Source: Neptunicella sp048268085
GTDB taxonomy: Bacteria > Pseudomonadota > Gammaproteobacteria > Enterobacterales > Alteromonadaceae
Length of the DNA stretch: 64,000 nucleotides
Reading direction: 5' to 3'
NCBI RefSeq assembly: GCF_048268085.1
Contig: NZ_JBLWWF010000010.1
Coordinates: 77,097 to 141,096, forward strand
In this document: piece by piece, positions 48,287 to 56,049 of the stretch
How the letters are laid out: each line of letters opens with the position of its first letter
How positions within the stretch are numbered: position 1 is the first letter of the stretch
Notes under the pieces: model-generated
Databases searched by the model: none
Told to the model about the DNA's origin: nothing
Seen by the model: the letters and a program-made list of their open reading frames with translations, nothing else
Translations under genes and position numbers: made by a program

Positions 48287-48563
48287 TTTTGAGGATCCTT
48301 CTCACGCTTCCATTGGCCAGTTACAGCCTAATTCCTGTGCATCATCCATAATAGAGTTATCTGTATTCCCTGACAACTCACTATCCAATGCTCCATGCCA
48401 ACATCCTTGCTACCAGTCTATCCTGACTATACACCTCATCCTGAGGTAATCCTTATATCCCATTTCCATGATCTTCATCCTGAAGGCGTCCCTTCTATCT
48501 CATCCTGAGACTGTCCCTAATTCATCCTTGTGTCATCCTGACTCGTCGTGTTTCCATGTGACG
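48241..48563 (-). ncRNA. csrB: CsrB-type CsrA-sequestering regulatory RNA
   Basis: Read on the minus strand, the region holds 20 GGA trinucleotides in about 320 bases, ten of them AGGA, with no open frame. Five short hairpins put AGGAT in the loop: ACCTC-AGGAT-GAGGT (48433-48447), CTTC-AGGAT-GAAG (48473-48485), TCTC-AGGAT-GAGA (48498-48510), GTC-AGGAT-GAC (48532-48542) and AGTC-AGGATA-GACT (48415-48428). CAGGATG is the repeat of known CsrB RNAs, whose loops bind CsrA. The 3' end is the 16-bp terminator. The 5' end is an estimate: TAGACT at 48575-48570 could be a -10, with TTGCCA at 48600-48595 as a -35 (19-base spacer, weak). The flanking truC-yqcC and, further on, syd-queF-ppnN match the csrB neighbourhood of E. 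coli. It should bind several CsrA dimers and relieve CsrA control of carbon storage, motility and biofilm genes. Confidence 0.88.
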
Positions 48564-48733
48564 GTTAACAGTCTAGACGCAATCAAGTTATTTATGGCAA
48601 GTGGATTAGAAAAAGAATGACAAGAAAGAAGCATTGAACATAAAACAAAAAATAAATATTATTATAAAACAACAAGTTAAATAAAAATTGCTAATATAAA
48701 AAGTACTCTGCCACACCTTTTTCCTACAGCATT

Positions 48734-48751
48734 TGTAAGAAATATCCTACA
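48734..48751 (-). promoter_or_regulatory. GacA/UvrY-type box upstream of the CsrB-like RNA
   Basis: TGTAAG-AAATAT-CCTACA differs at one base from the GacA/UvrY/VarA consensus TGTAAG-N6-CTTACA. It lies in the gap between the DUF962 stop and the RNA, about 180 bases before the estimated RNA start. That is the distance at which UvrY sites lie in E. coli csrB, so activation by a BarA/UvrY-like two-component system is likely. Confidence 0.72.
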
Positions 48752-48774
48752 AAGAAAACCAGCACAATGCCCAC

Positions 48775-48790
48775 TTAACGTTTACGTTAA
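48775..48790. repeat. Perfect short palindrome at the DUF962 stop
   Basis: TTAACGT-TT-ACGTTAA, a 7-bp inverted repeat with a 2-base centre, overlaps the DUF962 stop codon. There is no T-run, so it is either a weak 3' hairpin or a protein-binding palindrome. Function unclear. Confidence 0.4.
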
Positions 48791-49113
48791 TCTAATTGAT
48801 CAAGTGGGGTGGGATAACCTAGTGTTGATAAAATTGCATCTTTTAGCATTACCCAATCCCCCAAAAAACTATAAAACGGGTGTTGGAAGGTAGCGGGTTT
48901 ATTTTTTTCAAAACGAAAATGGCCTACCCAGGCAAAGCCATAACCAATGATAGGTAATGACCAGAACCATTGATAACTGGCGGTCAATAATGCATAAAAC
49001 ACAACAACAATCACTAACGAACTACCAATATAGTGCAATCGGCGGCACACCGGATCTTTATGTTCCTGTAAATAAAACGGATAAAATTCGGCAAAAGAAT
49101 TAAAGCGCTGCAT
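48787..49113 (-). CDS. Mpo1/DUF962-like membrane protein
   Basis: 108 residues from the ATG at 49113 (MQRFNSFAEFYPFYLQEHKDP), with GGGAGCGAG upstream; a longer frame to 49158 extends into the neighbouring gene and lacks homology. Conserved HKDPVCRRLHYIGSS, two or three hydrophobic helices, GHFRFEKNKPATFQHPFYSFLGDW. DUF962 includes yeast Mpo1, a dioxygenase acting on 2-hydroxy fatty acids; the histidines HxxxxxxxxHY and GHF..EKNKPATF fit a metal site. It overlaps the acetyltransferase gene by 14 bases. Confidence 0.88.
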   Translation of the reverse strand: MQRFNSFAEFYPFYLQEHKDPVCRRLHYIGSSLVIVVVFYALLTASYQWFWSLPIIGYGFAWVGHFRFEKNKPATFQHPFYSFLGDWVMLKDAILSTLGYPTPLDQLD

Positions 49114-49750
49114 GTTTTTCTCGCTCCCGAAACATAATATGTCCCTGAATCGCACCAACGGTTAGTTTTTCAATTAATTTATATTTTCCATCATCAAAGA
49201 AAGCCAGACATTTATCCACCGTCACAAATACCCCAACCCCTTCACTGTTGGGTTCTTCAAGCATTAATGAATCTATCGCGCCCATTAATATATGACCTAA
49301 ACCATAATGTTGATAATCAGGGTGTACACCAATAAAAGATAACATATGGAAGGTTTTTGCTGGCATGTGCTGTTGGATCAATTGCTCTTTTTCGACCATC
49401 TGTCGTGTGCCCAAAAAGCCTGCAGTTAATAACATTTTTAAACGCCAGTGCCAAAAACGCTGAGGTCCAAAGCCGGTTTCAGGAGCAATCAAGCAAGCCA
49501 CAGCGAGTAAGCGCTCACCTTCAAATAATCCGATCATCGGTTGTTGAGCCAGCCAAAATGCATTTAGTTCTTCGCGTATCGCCGCTCTGAGTCTGGTTTC
49601 ATAACCTTCTCTGTCATACTGGAAAATATCTTTGAATAACGGATCATCGTGATAGGCCTGATATAAGATAGAAGCTGCTATCTTCAAATCTTCGGCAACC
49701 AGATATATGGCTTTAATGTTGTCGCGAACGGGAGCTAATTCTGCATTCAT
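49100..49750 (-). CDS. GNAT-family N-acetyltransferase
   Basis: 216 residues. The acetyl-CoA binding region reads FIGVHPDYQHYGLGHILMGAID (Q-x-x-G-x-G/A variant, here QHYGLG), after a helical N-terminal part. The ending VFVTVDKCLAFFDDGKYKLIEK is typical of GNAT. AGGTGG upstream supports the start. Target unknown. First of a two-gene unit with the DUF962 gene. Confidence 0.88.
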   Translation of the reverse strand: MNAELAPVRDNIKAIYLVAEDLKIAASILYQAYHDDPLFKDIFQYDREGYETRLRAAIREELNAFWLAQQPMIGLFEGERLLAVACLIAPETGFGPQRFWHWRLKMLLTAGFLGTRQMVEKEQLIQQHMPAKTFHMLSFIGVHPDYQHYGLGHILMGAIDSLMLEEPNSEGVGVFVTVDKCLAFFDDGKYKLIEKLTVGAIQGHIMFREREKHAAL

Positions 49751-49893
49751 AGCGGCGCCACCTGTATTATTTATAAGCTATGAATGTACCGCAGAAAATT
49801 TCTGTTGTTAACACTTTATTTACACCCTTAATCTTTCTCAGCCACTATACTCAAATCGGTACCTTTAATATTCCAAGCCTATGGGAGTGTATT

Positions 49894-50124
49894 ATGGATA
49901 TTAATAACCCTTCATTAAAGAATCTGTTTGAACAACTTGGTTTGCCTGGTGATGAGAAATCCATTGATCATTTTATCGAACAACATAAGGGCTTAGCTCA
50001 GTCTGTCAAACTGCATCATGCGCCGTTTTGGCAAGGAAGTCAGGCTAAGTTTATCGAAGATGCGCTTAATGAGGACGCCGCGTGGGCAGAGATTATTGAT
50101 CAGCTAAATAACCGTTTGCGGTAG
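49894..50124 (+). CDS. DUF2789 family small protein
   Basis: 76 residues from the ATG at 49894, with GGGAG seven bases upstream; in-frame codons upstream to 49780 have no homology. NLFEQLGLPGDEKSIDHFIEQH, HHAPFWQGSQAKFIEDAL and DAAWAEIIDQLNNRLR are the DUF2789 pattern, common in Gammaproteobacteria, function unknown. Its stop is within a hairpin shared with the convergent DUF3192 gene. Confidence 0.9.
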   Translation: MDINNPSLKNLFEQLGLPGDEKSIDHFIEQHKGLAQSVKLHHAPFWQGSQAKFIEDALNEDAAWAEIIDQLNNRLR

Positions 50125-50144
50125 TGAAAACGCAACTACCGCAA
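50116..50144. terminator. Hairpin between convergent DUF2789 and DUF3192 genes
   Basis: TTGCGGTAGT/ACTACCGCAA, a perfect 10-bp stem with a 9-base loop, overlaps the DUF2789 stop. T-runs are poor on both sides, so it is a likely but not certain terminator. Confidence 0.5.
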
Positions 50145-50162
50145 TGCAGTGATTAGCGATTA

Positions 50163-50525
50163 TTAGATCGCAGAATAGGCCGTTTCTCCCAGACCAATTA
50201 AATTGCCATCTTTAAATACGACTGGAGTACATTCGTCTTTATTGGTTATACCGTCACTTTCCTTACGCTGAGTACGATAAAACAATACCTGAATATTATG
50301 CCCTTGCTGCTGATAAAGTTCGTTGAAATCAGCTACTCCCATAATTTTTTTCACCGCATTCACTGACATGCCATTTTCTAATCGGGTGAGCTTATCCCGA
50401 TTCTGATGCTCAATATCTTGCCAGTCACTATGCCACTTTTCACCATCCCGACCATCTACCGACACAATACAGCCACTCAAGGTTAACGGTAATACTAGTG
50501 CAGCTATAAGTAGAGTTTTTTTCAT
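50163..50525 (-). CDS. DUF3192 lipoprotein
   Basis: 120 residues. A lipoprotein signal with lipobox LSGC (Cys19), then the DUF3192 pattern: RLENGMSVNAVKKIMGVADF, QVLFYRTQRKESDGITNKDECTPVVFKDGNLIGLG. GAGGA precedes the ATG. The residue after the lipid cysteine is Ile, not Asp, so an outer-membrane destination is expected. It is a paralogue of the protein at 60570-60944. Fold resembles the SmpA/OmlA-type (BamE-like) GMS-x-x-x-V-x-x-x-MG motif. Role unknown. Confidence 0.87.
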   Translation of the reverse strand: MKKTLLIAALVLPLTLSGCIVSVDGRDGEKWHSDWQDIEHQNRDKLTRLENGMSVNAVKKIMGVADFNELYQQQGHNIQVLFYRTQRKESDGITNKDECTPVVFKDGNLIGLGETAYSAI

Positions 50526-50650
50526 GAGTTCCTCATTAAAATAATTAAAATCGCAAAATAACCAGCAAGAACAAGACCAATTTATATATATTTGATTTAT
50601 AAAGAAATTTTAAATTTATATAATTGAGCCAACAGGTTATATTAAGCAAA

Positions 50651-50983
50651 ATGACTAACAATTGGTTTATTCGACTATTTATGTCCCCGACTCAACACGA
50701 TCTGATCCAAATTTGCCAGAAACTCTCTGAACAAGGCCTGCAGCCGTCCGTCGGTTTATTACGTAGCAAGGCTAACTTTCCCGTTTCAATGCCACAGGTC
50801 ATTAATGTGATTCGTGCATGGAACAATGATCCCAAGGCACTGCTAGCACAAATTAAGTCGGCCCCCCCACAACAAGATAAAAGCAATCAGCCAGAAACGG
50901 ATTTAGCGGCACGGGTAGGTCAACTCGAACAACAGGTCGCGGCATTAACTCAACAGCTTGCATTGTTAACCGCCACCAAATAG
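50651..50983 (+). CDS. Small protein with a KfrA-like helical N-terminus and C-terminal coiled coil
   Basis: 110 residues from the ATG at 50651; an in-frame TTG at 50624 would add nine residues but shows no ribosome site, so the start is uncertain. Residues about 20-65 (LIQICQKLSEQGLQPSVGLL, then SMPQVINVIRAWNNDP) look like the helix-turn-helix-like N-terminal part of KfrA-type proteins; a Gln/Pro linker and a heptad coiled coil (VGQLEQQVAALTQQLALL) follow. It may bind DNA as a dimer. It is followed by a good terminator. The family call is tentative. Confidence 0.65.
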   Translation: MTNNWFIRLFMSPTQHDLIQICQKLSEQGLQPSVGLLRSKANFPVSMPQVINVIRAWNNDPKALLAQIKSAPPQQDKSNQPETDLAARVGQLEQQVAALTQQLALLTATK

Positions 50984-51004
50984 CCGGAATTGACTAACAA
51001 TAAA

Positions 51005-51027
51005 AAGGGCCAATCAATTTGGCCCTT
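51005..51027. terminator. Bidirectional intrinsic terminator
   Basis: AAGGGCCAA/TTGGCCCTT, a perfect 9-bp stem with a 5-base loop and A/T tracts outside. It lies between the KfrA-like gene (+) and the galactose symporter gene (-). Confidence 0.8.
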
Positions 51028-51075
51028 CTAACAAACGATTCTGTTAAAACATTAATTCGCTAAGCGGTTTATCGT

Positions 51076-52653
51076 TTACCACCACGTGGTATACAGCGCG
51101 ATTAGAATAACAATGATACCTGTGGCTGCAATGTTAAAGCCTTTGGTTGTACTAAACGTAATCTGTTGCAAACTGACGCTGCTGTCATTGTCACTGGCTT
51201 TGCCAGCCATAGAGACTAAGTAACAGGTTGCCAGACACAATAAGAACACCACGCCAACTCGATCCATAAAGGGTAAACCAGGCCAGGCAAATTTAAACAC
51301 TAGCGAAAATACTGCAGAGCCAATAGCAGCCGATAATGCCCCCATCGATGTGGCGCGTTTCCAGAACATGCCCATCACAAAAATCACCACAATGCCGGGC
51401 GTAAAGAAACCGGTAAACTCTTGAATATACTGAAATGCCTGATCGAATTTGCCTAACAAGGGCTCGGCTACAAACAGGGCAATAACCAATGAAACCAGCG
51501 CGGCAAGACGGCCTACGTGTACATAATGACGCTGATTCTGGTTAGGACGTAAACGGCTATATATATCCATCGTAAAGATAGTTGAAATACTATTGGTCAT
51601 GGATGCTAAAGAGGAGACAATCGCAGCGACTAACGCAGCAAATACTAACCCTTTAACCCCTACCGGCATTAAGGCCATCATCGACGGATAAGCCTGATCG
51701 GGAGCCGTTAAATCAGGATAAAGCACGACTGCAGCAATCCCGGGCAACACCACTATAATCGGCATTAACAGTTTAAGGTAAGCAGCAAAAGCGATGCCTT
51801 TTTGCGCTTCTTGTACATTTTTAGCCGCTAAAGCACGTTGAATAATATATTGGTTAAAGCCCCAATAACTAAAGTTCATGATCCACATACCGCCAATCAA
51901 TACTGAAATACCCGGTAAGCTAATATAATGTTCACTGTCTGGGCTTAGGATCATATCGAAGTGATCTGGCATACGTTCGGTTAAAATGCCGAATCCGGCA
52001 ATAATGCCCTGCCCGTTTGACACCGCATCTAATGCCAAATAACTCAGGAACAAACCACCGAAGACAAGCAACACCACTTGCAATATGTCAGTATACGCAA
52101 CCGCTTTTAAGCCACCATAAAGTGAATAAGCAACCGAGAAAACCGCTAAAAAGATCATGCCATAAAGCCAGCTAACCCCGGCAACGGTTTCAATTGCCAA
52201 ACCGCCTAACCATAGTACCGCGGTCAAATTAACAAAGATGTAAACCACCAGCCAGAATAACGCTAATACGGTTTTTACTTTGCTATCAAAACGCTGTTCC
52301 AAATATTGAGGCATGGTAAAAATGCCGTTTTTAAGGAATATGGGTAACATATATTTGCCCACTAAAATCAGCGTGATTGCGGCCATCCATTCGTACGACG
52401 CAATTGCTAAGCCGATGGCATACCCTGAACCTGACATGCCAATAATTTGTTCTGCGGAAATATTGGAGGCAATAAGTGATGCACCAATCGCCCACCAGGG
52501 TAGGGCTTTACTGGCCAAAAAATAATCTTCGGTGTTCGCACCGCCAACCCGCTCTGAACGGGATATCCACAAGGCCAAGCATAGTAAGCCGACAACGTAA
52601 ACAACAAATATGCTGCTATCCATTGTGCCTAGCGTAGTTGTAAATTCAGACAT
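51076..52653 (-). CDS. Sodium/galactose symporter (SSS family, vSGLT-like)
   Basis: 525 residues, about 14 hydrophobic helices. Segments SNISAEQIIGMSGSGYAIGL, then IASYEWMAA, and YWGFNQYIIQRALAAKNVQEA closely follow Vibrio vSGLT, including the tyrosine of the inner gate and the sugar-site Gln/Glu/Asn region. It would bring galactose (or glucose) into the cell with sodium, suited to a marine life. Third gene after galT and galK (39 bases after galK). AAGAAGG precedes the ATG. Genetic context strongly supports galactose as the substrate. Confidence 0.94.
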   Translation of the reverse strand: MSEFTTTLGTMDSSIFVVYVVGLLCLALWISRSERVGGANTEDYFLASKALPWWAIGASLIASNISAEQIIGMSGSGYAIGLAIASYEWMAAITLILVGKYMLPIFLKNGIFTMPQYLEQRFDSKVKTVLALFWLVVYIFVNLTAVLWLGGLAIETVAGVSWLYGMIFLAVFSVAYSLYGGLKAVAYTDILQVVLLVFGGLFLSYLALDAVSNGQGIIAGFGILTERMPDHFDMILSPDSEHYISLPGISVLIGGMWIMNFSYWGFNQYIIQRALAAKNVQEAQKGIAFAAYLKLLMPIIVVLPGIAAVVLYPDLTAPDQAYPSMMALMPVGVKGLVFAALVAAIVSSLASMTNSISTIFTMDIYSRLRPNQNQRHYVHVGRLAALVSLVIALFVAEPLLGKFDQAFQYIQEFTGFFTPGIVVIFVMGMFWKRATSMGALSAAIGSAVFSLVFKFAWPGLPFMDRVGVVFLLCLATCYLVSMAGKASDNDSSVSLQQITFSTTKGFNIAATGIIVILIALYTTWW

Positions 52654-52692
52654 AAAGTAAACCTTCTTATTATAGAAATTATCCGTTATTTT

Positions 52693-53832
52693 TTATCGAA
52701 ATGCGCCTTGCGCGGCAGTACAGATATAAATATCCGCTTGCAGACCAAAGCGTTTGTAATAGTTATCACTAATCGCCTGCTCAACTTGTGACACCATTGT
52801 GCTAGCAACCAGAGCAACAACACAACCACCAAATCCGCCGCCGGTCATACGTACTCCCCCCTGATTACCAATGACCTGTTCGATGATTTCAACTAAGCCA
52901 TCCATTTCCTTGGTCGTGACTTCAAAGTCATCACGCAAAGATTGATGGGATGCTTTCATTAGCTCACTGAGCGCAGCAATATCGCTATTTTTCAATGCAT
53001 GTAATGCCCCTATCGTGCGCTCATTTTCAGTAATAACATGGCGCGCACGGCGATATTGCACCTCAGTCAATTCATTCCTAGCCGATTGCAGTTGAGCGAA
53101 TGTGATGTCACGCAATGCACTTTGCTTAAAGTGCTCTGCCACCTGTTCGCATTGTTGGCGACGTAAATTGTATTCACTATCAACCAGACCACGTTTCACA
53201 TTGGAGTTAACAATAAGTAATGACATTTGGCTAGGGAGCGGTGCATCTTCAAACGATAGATCCCGACAATCAAGTAACATGGCATGATCCTCCTTGCCCA
53301 TCGCCGAAATCAGCTGATCCATAATGCCACAGTTACACCCCACAAAAGTATTCTCGGCTTTTTGCCCCACTAAAGCGGCTTTAACACCGTCAATATCTAA
53401 TTGATATAAACCGGCAAAGGCTTTGACAATTGCCATCTCAAAACTGGCTGAAGAACTTAGGCCTGCACCTTGGGGTACATTTCCACTGACAACCAGATTG
53501 GCACCATTTATCTGTGGGTAGCTTGCCAACAATATCTTTAACGTCCCTCTGACATAATTGCTCCACATCATGTCTGCATCGAATTGAATATCATCTAATG
53601 AAAATTGACTAATTTGCCGTTCACAATCATGGGCATATACCCGCACTTGCTTATCATCTCGAACAGTTGCCGCAATGCTGGTACCAAAGTTAATCGCTGC
53701 GGGTAACACAAAACCATCGTTATAATCGGTATGATCACCAATTAAGTTAACCCGTCCTGGTGCATGAAAAAAATGAGTGGGTGTGGATTTAAATTGTTGC
53801 TCAAACAGCTGAATTAAGCGATTTTCAGACAT
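52693..53832 (-). CDS. galK: Galactokinase
   Basis: 379 residues. All GHMP signatures are present: galactose motif GRVNLIGDHTDYNDGFVLP, ATP motif GNVPQGAGLSSSASFEMA, and GGGFGGCVVALV near the end. It makes galactose-1-phosphate from galactose and ATP. Two bases after galT, so co-translated. Epimerase galE and mutarotase galM are not in the window. Confidence 0.98.
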   Translation of the reverse strand: MSENRLIQLFEQQFKSTPTHFFHAPGRVNLIGDHTDYNDGFVLPAAINFGTSIAATVRDDKQVRVYAHDCERQISQFSLDDIQFDADMMWSNYVRGTLKILLASYPQINGANLVVSGNVPQGAGLSSSASFEMAIVKAFAGLYQLDIDGVKAALVGQKAENTFVGCNCGIMDQLISAMGKEDHAMLLDCRDLSFEDAPLPSQMSLLIVNSNVKRGLVDSEYNLRRQQCEQVAEHFKQSALRDITFAQLQSARNELTEVQYRRARHVITENERTIGALHALKNSDIAALSELMKASHQSLRDDFEVTTKEMDGLVEIIEQVIGNQGGVRMTGGGFGGCVVALVASTMVSQVEQAISDNYYKRFGLQADIYICTAAQGAFR

Positions 53833-53834
53833 GT

Positions 53835-54878
53835 TTACTGCCCCTTTTTATAATGAATAGTGGGAAGATTACGTAGGCGTTCTGCGGCCTGTTCTGCGGT
53901 AAGATCACGCTGAGCTTCGGCCATCATTTCATAGCCCACCATAAATTTACGCACCGTAGCGGAACGTAATAAAGGGGGGAAAAAGCTGGCATGTAATGTC
54001 CACTCAGGATAGTTTTCACCATCAAATGGCGCACTATGCCAGCCCATAGAATAGGGAAAGGAACAATGGAACAAATTGTCATACTTAATGGTGATTTGTT
54101 GCAAAATATCGGCTAACGACTCGGTTTGAGTTTGATTCAACTCCGTCATCCGCTGCACCTTGAAACGAGGCAGTAACAAGGTTTCAAACGGCCAGGCTGC
54201 CCAGTAAGGCACAACCACTAACCAATCATCATTGATCACCACAATACGCTGCTGCTTATCGATTTCCCGGACAACATAATCCTGTAGCAAATTGCTGCCA
54301 TATTGGGTCATATAATTTTTTTGGGCTTTATTTTTCTTAGCCATTAAGGTGGGGAGCTGCTGCTGTGCCCATATCTGGCCGTGGGGATGAGGATTAGAAC
54401 AGCCCATCACACTGCCTTTATTTTCAAACACCTGTACCCATTGATAGGTTTTCCCTAACTCAAGATACTGTTGCTGCCACGTTTGCACAATGCGGGTAAT
54501 TTCTGAGTGCGATAATTCTGGCAAGGTTTTACTGTGATCAGGAGAAAAGCAGATAACCCGACTCTCGCCCTGTTCAGTGACCATGCTAAAAAGCGGATCA
54601 TGTTGTTCAATTTTGGGAGTATCCGGCTTGATCGCGGCGAAATCATTACTAAACACAAAGGTTTCTGTATACGCCTCATTCACTTCGCCATTAATACGGG
54701 TATTGCCAGCGCACAAGAAGCAATCAGGATCGTAAGCAGGTTTGACTTGCTCATCCAAACTTTCAACTTGTCCTTGCCACGGCCGTTTTGCACGATGGGG
54801 GGATACGAGAACCCATTCGTCAATGAGTGGGTTATAGCGACGATGAGGATGCTCGGTTGGATCGAATTCAACTGTCAT
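53835..54878 (-). CDS. galT: Galactose-1-phosphate uridylyltransferase
   Basis: 347 residues. RRYNPLIDEWVLVSPHRAKRP begins the protein, C-x-x-C (CFLCAG) and the active-site motif NPHPHGQIWA with nucleophilic His follow, then WAAWPFETLLLPR and MGWHSAPFDG. It exchanges UMP between UDP-glucose and galactose-1-phosphate (Leloir pathway). First gene of the gal operon; a LacI-family operator overlaps its -10 region. Confidence 0.98.
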   Translation of the reverse strand: MTVEFDPTEHPHRRYNPLIDEWVLVSPHRAKRPWQGQVESLDEQVKPAYDPDCFLCAGNTRINGEVNEAYTETFVFSNDFAAIKPDTPKIEQHDPLFSMVTEQGESRVICFSPDHSKTLPELSHSEITRIVQTWQQQYLELGKTYQWVQVFENKGSVMGCSNPHPHGQIWAQQQLPTLMAKKNKAQKNYMTQYGSNLLQDYVVREIDKQQRIVVINDDWLVVVPYWAAWPFETLLLPRFKVQRMTELNQTQTESLADILQQITIKYDNLFHCSFPYSMGWHSAPFDGENYPEWTLHASFFPPLLRSATVRKFMVGYEMMAEAQRDLTAEQAAERLRNLPTIHYKKGQ

Positions 54879-54913
54879 AAAAATATCTAAAGCTGGTAAA
54901 TCATGACGGCAAA

Positions 54914-54942
54914 GTGTAAACGTTTACCCTATTTTTATGCAA
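54914..54942 (-). promoter_or_regulatory. galT promoter with overlapping GalR-type operator
   Basis: On the minus strand TTGCAT (54942-54937), 17-base spacer, and TTACAC (54919-54914) as a weak -10. The operator TGTAAA-CG-TTTACC (54915-54928) covers the -10 and part of the spacer, so bound repressor would block RNA polymerase. The motif fits the LacI/GalR family consensus with a central CG. Confidence 0.65.
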
Positions 54943-55025
54943 GTTTTAATTTTTCATTTTATAAATATTGCCTCAACACCTTTATTAATGGCATTATATC
55001 TCAATAAAAATAAAACAATTAAGAA

Positions 55026-55039
55026 TGTAAACATTTACA
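55026..55039 (+). promoter_or_regulatory. GalR-type operator abutting the repressor start codon
   Basis: TGTAAA-CA-TTTACA has perfect 6-base half-sites and ends one base before the repressor ATG (55041). It occupies the place of the ribosome site, and no Shine-Dalgarno is seen. Its centre is 111 bases from the galT operator centre, so autorepression and possibly looping are plausible. Confidence 0.7.
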
Positions 55040-55040
55040 T

Positions 55041-56045
55041 ATGGCTACTATTAAAGATGTTGCGCGTCAGGCGGGGGTTTCCGTGGCAACGGTTTCTCGG
55101 GTTGCGAATAACGGTCCCAAAGTCGGTCAGAAAACCCGAGACAAAGTCACTAAAATAATGCAGGAATTGGGCTACACCCCCAACGCCAATGCTCGCGCAT
55201 TAGTCACGCAAAAAAGCTCGACGGTAGGCGTGGTGATTCCGGATTTAACCGATCCGTTTTTCGCCTCGTTAGCCAATGGAGTGGAGAAAATCGCCCGGCA
55301 AGAAAATCGCCAGTTACTACTTAGTACCGGCATGATCAGCGCAGACTCGGAGCGTCAAGCGATTAATTTATTGTTAGAAAGACGCTGTGACATTATCGTC
55401 GTGCATAGTAAAAAACTGGCCGATGAGGAGTTAATCGCCTTAAGCCAAAAAGTCCCCGGACTGGTATTTATTGATCGTTATATCGACGCCATCGCAAATC
55501 GTTGCATCTGGCTGGATAATTACGAGGGTGGGAAAATTGCGGCACGACATTTACTGGCACTGCAGCATACTGAATTTGCTTGTATTTCCAGTAAGTATCG
55601 AATTGAAGATCCGGGATTACGCTTGCGTGGTTTTGAAGATGAATTAGAGGCTGCAGGCTATGCGTTGGATCCGAAATTAATTGAATATGGCACCCCAAAT
55701 TTGCAAGGAGGTGAAGCCGCAGCACAACATTTATTAGCATCTGGCAAATCATTCTCGGCTTTGTTTGTCTATAACGATGCCATGGCAATTGGCGCGATTT
55801 CGACTTTGGAAGATAACGGTTATAAAGTCCCGGCGGATATTTCGGTTATTGGCTTTGATGACGTCTTATTGTCCCGTTATTCCAACCCTAAACTTACCAC
55901 GCTAAATTATCCTATTGAACATATGGCCATGTTAGCCACCAAATTAGCGGTAAAGCTTGCCAGTAACGACTTGGCTGATGAGGATAAAATCAACCTGAAA
56001 CATATTCCTAAATTAGTCAAACGGGAATCCACCAGTGCAAAATAA
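55041..56045 (+). CDS. LacI/GalR-family transcriptional repressor of the galactose operon
   Basis: 334 residues. N-terminal helix-turn-helix MATIKDVARQAGVSVATVSR with hinge helix NANARALVTQKSS (about 48-58), then a periplasmic-binding-like core (VGVVIPDLTDPFFASLANGV, IWLDNYEGGKIAARHLLAL, SVIGFDDVLLSRYSNPKLTT). Divergent from galT, with two LacI-type palindromes in the shared gap. Likely inducer is galactose or a relative. It is named here by family and context; homology to E. coli GalR specifically is not claimed. Confidence 0.94.
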   Translation: MATIKDVARQAGVSVATVSRVANNGPKVGQKTRDKVTKIMQELGYTPNANARALVTQKSSTVGVVIPDLTDPFFASLANGVEKIARQENRQLLLSTGMISADSERQAINLLLERRCDIIVVHSKKLADEELIALSQKVPGLVFIDRYIDAIANRCIWLDNYEGGKIAARHLLALQHTEFACISSKYRIEDPGLRLRGFEDELEAAGYALDPKLIEYGTPNLQGGEAAAQHLLASGKSFSALFVYNDAMAIGAISTLEDNGYKVPADISVIGFDDVLLSRYSNPKLTTLNYPIEHMAMLATKLAVKLASNDLADEDKINLKHIPKLVKRESTSAK

Positions 56046-56049
56046 TTTG

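Noticed and set aside
48415..48542. Repeated CATCCTGA units that at first look like a direct-repeat array or CRISPR
   Set aside because: The units are only about 8 bases, their spacing is irregular (39, 25, 33), and each is flanked by arms that pair with one another. They read as hairpin loops of a regulatory RNA on the opposite strand.
51076..56045. A complete Leloir pathway
   Set aside because: Only galT, galK, a symporter and a repressor are present; galE and galM are not in the window and must be elsewhere if the pathway is complete.
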